DNA from: CAZFYZ01 sp964523735
GTDB taxonomy: Bacteria; Armatimonadota; UBA5829
Direction of reading: 5' to 3'
DNA length: 7,229 nt
NCBI GenBank assembly: GCA_964523735.1
Contig: CAZFYZ010000166.1
Span: forward strand, 1-7,229
In this document: positions 1-4,337 of the stretch, piece after piece
Layout of the letters: every line of letters starts with the position of its first letter
Numbering within the stretch: position 1 is the stretch's first letter
Position numbers and translations under genes: made by a program
Notes under the pieces: generated by a model
The model's database searches: none
The model's input: the letters and a program-made list of their open reading frames with translations, nothing else
What the model was told of the DNA's origin: nothing

Positions 1-2
1 AT

Positions 3-1170
3 AAGGGTCTCGGCGGCGGCGTCTATTGTCGCGGCGGAAGCCCCAGCATCTGCCGCAACACGATCTCCGGAAACAGTGCCACCTACGATGGCGGCGGCGT
101 GTACTGTGGCCAACTCGCAAGCGCGACGATCGCAGGCAACACGGTCTCCCAGAACACCTACACAGGCATCTACGTCGCAAGCCAGTCCACCGCCCTGATC
201 ACCTCGAACTCCGTTGTTGGGAATCTCGACCACGGGATACTGGTTCAGGGTGGCGCGTCGGCTGTGATGTCAAACAACGCGATCGCCCACAATGACATTG
301 CCGGTTTTGGCAGCGCAGTAGCAGTTCTTCGAAGCAACCTGGTGTACAACCCGGGCGGCGACGACTACACCGGTGTCTCCCCCGGCGAGGGCGACATCTC
401 GCTCGATCCTCTCTTTGTCGACAGGGCCAACGGCGACTATCACCTTACTGCGAACTCGCCCTGCATCAACATGGGCTGGAATAGCGCGGCTGGGATGCCT
501 CTGTTCGACTTCGACGGCGAGGGCAGGACCTGCCAGGGAACGGTGGATATCGGGGCGGATGAGTATTGGCCGGGTGAGCTACCTATTGCCAGCGTGAAGA
601 CTGCGGCGGACGGGGCCATCATTCATGGCTTTGGGCCTGTGGTCTCTGCCGCGTTTCCTGACTTCCTGTATGTCGAGTCGCCGGATAGGGTGAGTGGGAT
701 TCGGGTCGAGAAGCTTGCGCACGGGCTCGAGGTGGGCGCGGTCGCGGATGTTGTGGGGACCGTGCAGACGACAGCCGCTGGCGAAAAGTACATCGCTGCT
801 TCTTCGGTGACGTCAACTGGCGCCGGAAGTGTCAAGCCGGTAGCCATCAATTGGCTCCTCGCTTGGCGGCGGCGCGACGGGGCTGCAGGAGGGCGTCACA
901 GGCGGCTTCGGCCTGAACAACATCGGCCTCCTCGTCAGGACTTCTGGCCGAGTTCTGCCTGAGCTAACGACTGCAGACTCTTTCACAATCGACGATGGAA
1001 GTGGAAGGCAGATCCGCTGCATGGTTCCGGCTGGGGTGGCGATCGATCCGAGTTGGACCTATGTCGGCGTCACGGGTGTGTGCTCGTGCGAGAAGGTAGC
1101 AGTCGGAACCGGAAGCGAACTGCGCGCGATTGTGCGGGTGCGGACGCAGGGGGATATCGTTCCGTTCTGA
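3..1170 (+). CDS. Secreted right-handed beta-helix protein with C-terminal OB-like tail; 5'-partial and frameshifted
   Basis: The frame is open from the left edge, so the N-terminus and any signal peptide lie outside the window. Numbering from the codon at position 3, residues 1-118 are short Gly/Asn/Ser-rich beta-helix turns (GGGVYC twice, NTISGN, NTVSQN, NAIAHN). Residues about 128-190 form a choice-of-anchor-Q-like region (GDISLDPLFVD, DYHLTANSPCINMG, DIGADEYWP). Two similar beta-rich OB-like segments follow. The first (FLYVESPDRVSGIRV, VVGTVQT) covers about 192-280. The second (GLNNIGLLVRTSGRV, FTIDDGSGRQI, YVGVTGVCSCE) covers the rest. The original frame would stop at 960-962, but the homologous continuation is one frame over and ends at TGA 1168-1170. 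Removing one T in the AATTGG at 849-854 gives VKPVAINGSSLGGGATG and an unbroken 388-residue fragment. Beta-helices of this type are usually exported and bind or cleave polysaccharide; no catalytic residues can be assigned here. The frameshift may be a sequencing error or a real lesion. Confidence 0.82.
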
Positions 1171-1189
1171 GGCTCGGCAATAAGCGCTA

Positions 1190-1218
1190 TTGATGAGCTG
1201 CGACAGGCGCTGTATACT
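1190..1218 (+). promoter_or_regulatory. Sigma70-like promoter of the glycosidase-like gene
   Basis: TTGATG (1190-1195) and TATACT (1213-1218) are separated by exactly 17 bases, with the downstream ATG at 1275. Transcription would start near 1225, giving a leader of about 50 nt. The -35 box overlaps the imperfect palindrome CAATAAGCGCTATTG (1178-1192, 5-bp arms), a possible operator. This is a match to the consensus by eye only. Confidence 0.5.
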
Positions 1219-1220
1219 GT

Positions 1221-1260
1221 CTCTGTCAGCTCAACACTGACTTATTCGGATTTGACAGAG
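1221..1260 (+). repeat. Overlapping inverted repeats in the leader of the glycosidase-like gene
   Basis: Two dyads share their left arm. GTCAG (1225-1229) pairs with CTGAC (1237-1241) across 7 nt. CTCTGTCA (1221-1228) pairs perfectly over 8 bp with TGACAGAG (1253-1260), and its right arm runs into the GAGGGG ribosome binding site (1258-1263). The two pairings exclude each other. If the start site is near 1225, part of the 8-bp left arm would not be transcribed, so a DNA operator is as likely as an RNA switch. Confidence 0.35.
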
Positions 1261-1274
1261 GGGATAGGATTCAG

Positions 1275-2531
1275 ATGAATTGGTCGTTCGGCAGCTATTG
1301 TTTGTTTCGAGTTCTGGCGTTTTGTCTTCTGCTTGGAATGCTGGGGAGCGCTTGTATGGCAGAAGAGACTGATGTATATGCGATGCACGGGTTCTGGGGC
1401 CAGCGGCCTGAGATCAAGTATGCTGCGCCTGAGGACTTCGTGATAATGCCGTGGGGATGGACGCCGGGGGACGAGAAAGCACTGCGTGAGATCAAAGAGT
1501 GCGGGTTCAACCTGGCGGGGTTCATGGCTCCCCAATACGTCAAGGTCGCCAAGAAGGTAGGCATAAAGTGCCTGGTGGACGACTACAGAGTCTCGAACGC
1601 AGTTAACAGGATCGATATCTCTGATGCCGAGATAGCCAAGCTGATCCATCAGGTGGTCGCGCCATTCAAGGGTAACTCGACCGTATTCGGCTACTACCTC
1701 AAGGACGAGCCCGGGGACGGACACTTTGCCGCACTTGCGCGTTGGAAGAACGCTCTGGCGAGTGAGGATCCCGACGCACTGGCTTACATCAACTTGCTTC
1801 CCGTCGGAGCCCGCGAGAACGGATTCCAGCACTACGATGACTATGCCACGGCTGTGAAGCCGACCTACCTAAGCTACGATCACTACTGCCTCTATGATGA
1901 CGGGTCGATGGTCACCAGCTTCTACAGCAATCTGGAGACAATGAGGAAGGTTGCTCTCAAGCACAACATCCCGTTCTGGAACATCATCCTTGGCAATGCC
2001 CATTTCCACTACGCTGAGCCTACCGCCGGCGGTTTGGCGGTGCAGGTGTACTCGACCCTTGCCTACGGTGGGCGTGGTATATCCTACTTCACTTACTTCT
2101 CTCCCCTCATCGGCAACTATCGGGACGCCGCGGTGGACCAGTTCCTGAACAAGACACCTGCCTGGGACATAATCCGTCGGCTCAATCTACAGGTACATCA
2201 GCTCGCGCCGACGTATCTCAAGCTCAAGAGCGTGAACGTGTTTCATCACCCGAACGTGCCCGCCTTGTGTTCAGGCATCGACTCCGCCAAGTATGTAGCC
2301 GAAGTCAGCGGCGGTGATTTCCTTGTAGGCGAGTTCATGGGGCCGAATGCGACTCCATACGTGATGATCGTCAACAAAGACATCAACAAATCGGCCGGGT
2401 TTGGCGTGAAGTTCAAGAAGGACGGCCGCGTTATGATGACAAACGCGTATACCGGCCTGACTGCGCCACTTGCGGGGGAGAACGGTTGGCTTGGCCCGGG
2501 TCAGGGGGTTCTGCTCAGCCTTGCGAAGTAA
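1275..2531 (+). CDS. Secreted glycoside-hydrolase-like TIM-barrel protein
   Basis: The 418-residue product begins with a signal peptide: a hydrophobic stretch at residues 10-24, with likely signal peptidase I cleavage after Ala29 (ACMA/EE). Cys27 is not in a convincing lipobox. The mature protein looks like a (beta/alpha)8 glycosidase-like barrel: MPWGWTPG (58-65), a FNLAGF strand (78-83), GYYLKDEPGDG (139-149), LSYDHYC (199-205), PFWNIILG (233-240) and GRGISYFTYFSP (266-277). D144-E145-P146 sits where clan GH-A enzymes carry the acid/base at the end of strand 4, so Glu145 is a candidate acid. I could not assign a nucleophile. Residues about 340-418 look like a small C-terminal beta domain. 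The ATG is supported by GAGGGGATAGGAT (1258-1270) just upstream. The substrate is unknown; neighbours suggest polysaccharide, but nothing in the sequence fixes a GH family. It could also be a non-catalytic relative. Confidence 0.72.
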   Translation: MNWSFGSYCLFRVLAFCLLLGMLGSACMAEETDVYAMHGFWGQRPEIKYAAPEDFVIMPWGWTPGDEKALREIKECGFNLAGFMAPQYVKVAKKVGIKCLVDDYRVSNAVNRIDISDAEIAKLIHQVVAPFKGNSTVFGYYLKDEPGDGHFAALARWKNALASEDPDALAYINLLPVGARENGFQHYDDYATAVKPTYLSYDHYCLYDDGSMVTSFYSNLETMRKVALKHNIPFWNIILGNAHFHYAEPTAGGLAVQVYSTLAYGGRGISYFTYFSPLIGNYRDAAVDQFLNKTPAWDIIRRLNLQVHQLAPTYLKLKSVNVFHHPNVPALCSGIDSAKYVAEVSGGDFLVGEFMGPNATPYVMIVNKDINKSAGFGVKFKKDGRVMMTNAYTGLTAPLAGENGWLGPGQGVLLSLAK

Positions 2532-2536
2532 TGGGC

Positions 2537-3601
2537 CTACTTCTTCTCCAGCCGCTTGATCTGCTTGGCGATGCTTTTCCAGCGTTCGCGTTCGGCTCGG
2601 ACAGCGCCGGCGTCTTGTTTGAGTTCGAGGTAGCGGAGTTCGCCTCGCATCTTGCGGTAGTTCTCGAACCGACGGGAGTCTAGTTCGCCCTGATCCAGAG
2701 CCTCGCGGACGCGGCAGCCGGGTTCGTCGGCGTGGGTGCAGTCTCTAAACCTGCAATCGACGGCTAGTTCCGCGATGTCCGAGAACGCCTCGGAGACCCC
2801 GTCATCGGCGTTCCAGAGCTGGAGTTCGCGCATGCCAGGTGTGTCGATGATCATGCCTCCGTTGGGGAGCACGAAGAGCTGGCGGTGGGAAGTCGTGTGG
2901 CGCCCCCGGCTGTCGTCGAGCCGCACTTCGCGCACTGCCTGAACATCCTGGCCCAGCAGGTAGTTGATCATCGTGGACTTCCCCACCCCTGATGAACCAA
3001 GGAGGACGGCGGTCTTGCCCCGGGCCAGGTAGGAGTCCAGGACTTCGAGGCCAGTCCCGCCGATGGTGCTCAGCGCGTGGACGGGGACGCCTGGGGCGAC
3101 GGCTTCAGTCTCCGCGACTCGGGTATCTACGTCATCGCAGAGGTCACTCTTGGTGAGCAGGACTACAGGGTTCGCGCCCGCGTCCCAGACGAGTGCGAGA
3201 TAGCGCTCAACGCGGGCGGGGCGGAAGTTGTAATCGAGCCCCATCACGATGAACGCGGTGTCGACATTTGCCGCAAGGGGCTGCTGGCTGACAAGCTTGC
3301 CCGCTCGCTTGCGAGAGAACACAGTGCGGCGCGGCAGGATCGAGTGGATCACGGCTCTCGGAGGCTGCTCGTCGAGTATACGGGCCACTACCCAATCGCC
3401 GACGACCGGAGTGTCGGCCTCGCCTTCAGCGGCGTATAGAAGCTTGCCGGTCACTACCGCGGACATCTCTCCGCGCTCAGTCAGGAGCCCATAGAGCCCT
3501 CGGTGCTGAAGCGAGACGCGGCAGGGCGAGCAATCGGCCTCGGCCACGCTATGGAACTCTGTCACATAGCGGCTGTCGTAACCCAGATCATCAAGAGTCA
3601 A
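2537..3601 (-). CDS. rsgA: Ribosome small-subunit-dependent GTPase A (RsgA/YjeQ)
   Basis: RsgA is a cytoplasmic GTPase that binds the 30S subunit and helps late assembly, releasing factors such as RbfA. The circularly permuted GTPase order is clear. Numbering from the chosen start, G4 TKSD is at 150-153, the P-loop GSSGVGKS at 202-209, and G3 DTPG at 243-246. An N-terminal OB fold (about 25-100, with TPVVGDWV) precedes them. A C-terminal zinc site follows: Cys273, Cys278, His280 and Cys286 (C-x4-C-x-H-x5-C). The tail is basic and helical (RLEKK). I chose the TTG at 3601 because GGAGG (3610-3614) lies 8 nt upstream and because relatives begin with a similar TLxDLG stretch. This gives 354 residues, a usual length. 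The in-frame ATGs at 3622 and 3649 have no ribosome binding site and lie within the predicted promoter. The gene converges with the glycosidase-like gene, with 5 bp between stop codons and no terminator visible between them. Confidence 0.95.
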   Translation of the reverse strand: MTLDDLGYDSRYVTEFHSVAEADCSPCRVSLQHRGLYGLLTERGEMSAVVTGKLLYAAEGEADTPVVGDWVVARILDEQPPRAVIHSILPRRTVFSRKRAGKLVSQQPLAANVDTAFIVMGLDYNFRPARVERYLALVWDAGANPVVLLTKSDLCDDVDTRVAETEAVAPGVPVHALSTIGGTGLEVLDSYLARGKTAVLLGSSGVGKSTMINYLLGQDVQAVREVRLDDSRGRHTTSHRQLFVLPNGGMIIDTPGMRELQLWNADDGVSEAFSDIAELAVDCRFRDCTHADEPGCRVREALDQGELDSRRFENYRKMRGELRYLELKQDAGAVRAERERWKSIAKQIKRLEKK

Positions 3602-3620
3602 TGCCCGAACCTCCACAGGC

Positions 3621-3649
3621 ATTATAGACTGAGGAGGGGTTGATGGCAA
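3621..3649 (-). promoter_or_regulatory. Sigma70-like promoter of rsgA
   Basis: Read on the minus strand, TTGCCA (3649-3644) and a consensus TATAAT (3626-3621) are 17 bases apart. Transcription would begin near 3614, just at the GGAGG that serves the TTG start at 3601, leaving a very short leader. The box covers the in-frame ATG at 3622, which argues against that ATG being the start codon. Confidence 0.55.
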
Positions 3650-3672
3650 AGAGAAACACCCACACGATGGCC

Positions 3673-3690
3673 AACGAACCGGACTCGTTC
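3673..3690. repeat. Dyad between the two divergent promoters (candidate operator)
   Basis: AACGA (3673-3677) is mirrored by TCGTT (3685-3689), and the overlapping GAAC (3676-3679) by GTTC (3687-3690). The dyad lies in the 43 bp between the -35 box of rsgA and that of the toxin gene, ending 2 bp before the latter. Antitoxins of this kind often repress their own promoter, so this is a plausible site, but the arms are short and could be chance. Confidence 0.25.
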
Positions 3691-3692
3691 AG

Positions 3693-3721
3693 TTGACAAG
3701 TCGTAAGCCAAGGGGTACACT
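3693..3721 (+). promoter_or_regulatory. Sigma70-like promoter of the toxin-antitoxin pair
   Basis: A perfect TTGACA (3693-3698) is followed after 17 bases by TACACT (3716-3721). The toxin start (GTG, 3746) is 24 nt further, with GGAGGAG at 3731-3737. The octamer CGTAAGCC occurs twice, at 3702-3709 inside the spacer and at 3738-3745 just before the start codon. GCCA/TGGC (3707-3724) forms a further short dyad over the -10 box. These could be repressor contacts, as expected for autoregulated toxin-antitoxin operons. Confidence 0.6.
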
Positions 3722-3745
3722 GGCAGCGTGGGAGGAGCGTAAGCC

Positions 3746-4027
3746 GTGCTGTTTGAGTGGGATCCAGACAAGGCGAAGACAAACCAGCAGAAGCACGGCG
3801 TATCGTTCGTGGAAGCATCCACAGTCTTTGACGATCCGTTCTCAACCACATTCCCAGACCCTTACCATTCGCAGGTAGAGGACCGATACTTAACCATCGG
3901 AGTATCAGCCGCCCAAACAGTTCTGGTCATTGCGCACACAGATCGTGATGACTGAGTGCGCCTGATATCCGCGAGAAGATCAACACCGTCTGAAAGGAAG
4001 TACTATGAGAACAGAAGACAACGCTGA
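3746..4027 (+). pseudogene. brnT: BrnT-family toxin, reading frame interrupted by TGA at codon 70
   Basis: BrnT toxins are small RelE-fold ribonucleases of type II toxin-antitoxin modules. The frame starts at GTG 3746 with GGAGGAG 8 nt upstream and shows the family signature: FEWDPDKAKTNQQKHGVSF (3-21), VFDDP (27-31), DRYLTIGVS (46-54) and VLVIAHTDRDD (59-69). A TGA at 3953-3955 ends the product at 69 residues. The same frame then continues with VRLISARRSTPSERKYYE, the normal conserved C-terminus of the family, to TGA 4025-4027. The restored protein is 93 codons, the usual size, and would overlap the antitoxin start by 23 bp. Relatives often have Arg at the stopped position, so a CGA to TGA change is the simplest explanation. 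A sequencing error, readthrough, or restart at the GTG immediately after the stop (3956) are alternatives. The short product would lack the ISARR segment and is probably inactive. Confidence 0.75.
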
Positions 4028-4253
4028 TCAGAACGACGATCTGCGCGATGAGTACGACTTCGAGCATATGTCGGGCGGTGTTCAGGGAAAGTACGTTGAG
4101 CGATACCGTTCGGGAACCAACATCGTGGTCCTTGACCCCGACGTAGCCGAAGCGTTTCCTACCAGCGAGGCAGTGAACGACACGCTCCGGATGATCCTCA
4201 AAATCGCTGCGACAAAGCCAAAGAGCAAATCACGCCGACACAAGGTCGCGTAG
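4005..4253 (+). CDS. Antitoxin of the BrnT module (BrnA-position, ribbon-helix-helix-like)
   Basis: This 82-residue protein occupies the usual place of a BrnA antitoxin, overlapping the ancestral toxin frame. AAGGAAG (3994-4000) lies 4 nt before the ATG. The N-terminus is very acidic (residues 3-20, rich in Asp and Glu), the middle carries GGVQGKYVERYRSGTN (24-39), then a strand-helix-helix pattern: NIVVLDPDVAEAF (39-51), TSEAVNDTLRMILKIA (53-68). The tail is basic (KPKSKSRRHK). The strand followed by two helices resembles a ribbon-helix-helix DNA-binding fold, which would bind the operon promoter as a dimer and neutralise the toxin. It lacks the usual BrnA C-terminal motif that I would expect, so it may be a different antitoxin family paired with BrnT. 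Function is inferred from position and pattern. Confidence 0.65.
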   Translation: MRTEDNADQNDDLRDEYDFEHMSGGVQGKYVERYRSGTNIVVLDPDVAEAFPTSEAVNDTLRMILKIAATKPKSKSRRHKVA

Positions 4254-4277
4254 ATCGTCTACACGCAGTAGTCAAAA

Positions 4278-4310
4278 CAATGGCCCGGGACGCCAGGTCC
4301 CGGGCCATTG
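4278..4310. terminator. Rho-independent terminator, mainly for the PFOR gene
   Basis: A perfect 14-bp GC-rich stem (4278-4291 with 4297-4310) encloses the 5-nt loop GCCAG. On the minus strand the stem is followed by TTTTGAC, a short U tract, 28 bp beyond the PFOR stop codon. On the plus strand it follows the antitoxin stop by 24 bp and is followed by GTGTCTGTTCTC, a weaker tract. It therefore probably ends transcription from both sides. Confidence 0.8.
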
Positions 4311-4337
4311 GTGTCTGTTCTCGATTCAGAGGGCTTG

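Noticed and set aside
1242..1832. Minus-strand open frame (196 codons) opposite the glycosidase-like gene
   Set aside because: It is antisense to a gene with signal peptide, start signals and barrel motifs, and has no recognisable features of its own.
2529..2545. Terminator between the glycosidase-like gene and rsgA
   Set aside because: Only 5 bp separate the two stop codons and no hairpin with a U tract is visible there.
3077..3439. Plus-strand open frame opposite rsgA
   Set aside because: It is fully antisense to conserved RsgA sequence and its composition mirrors that gene.
3953..3990. Possible selenocysteine or recoded TGA in the toxin
   Set aside because: No convincing stem-loop follows the TGA, the family has Arg-like residues there rather than Sec, and the beta-helix gene appears to use TGA as a normal stop.
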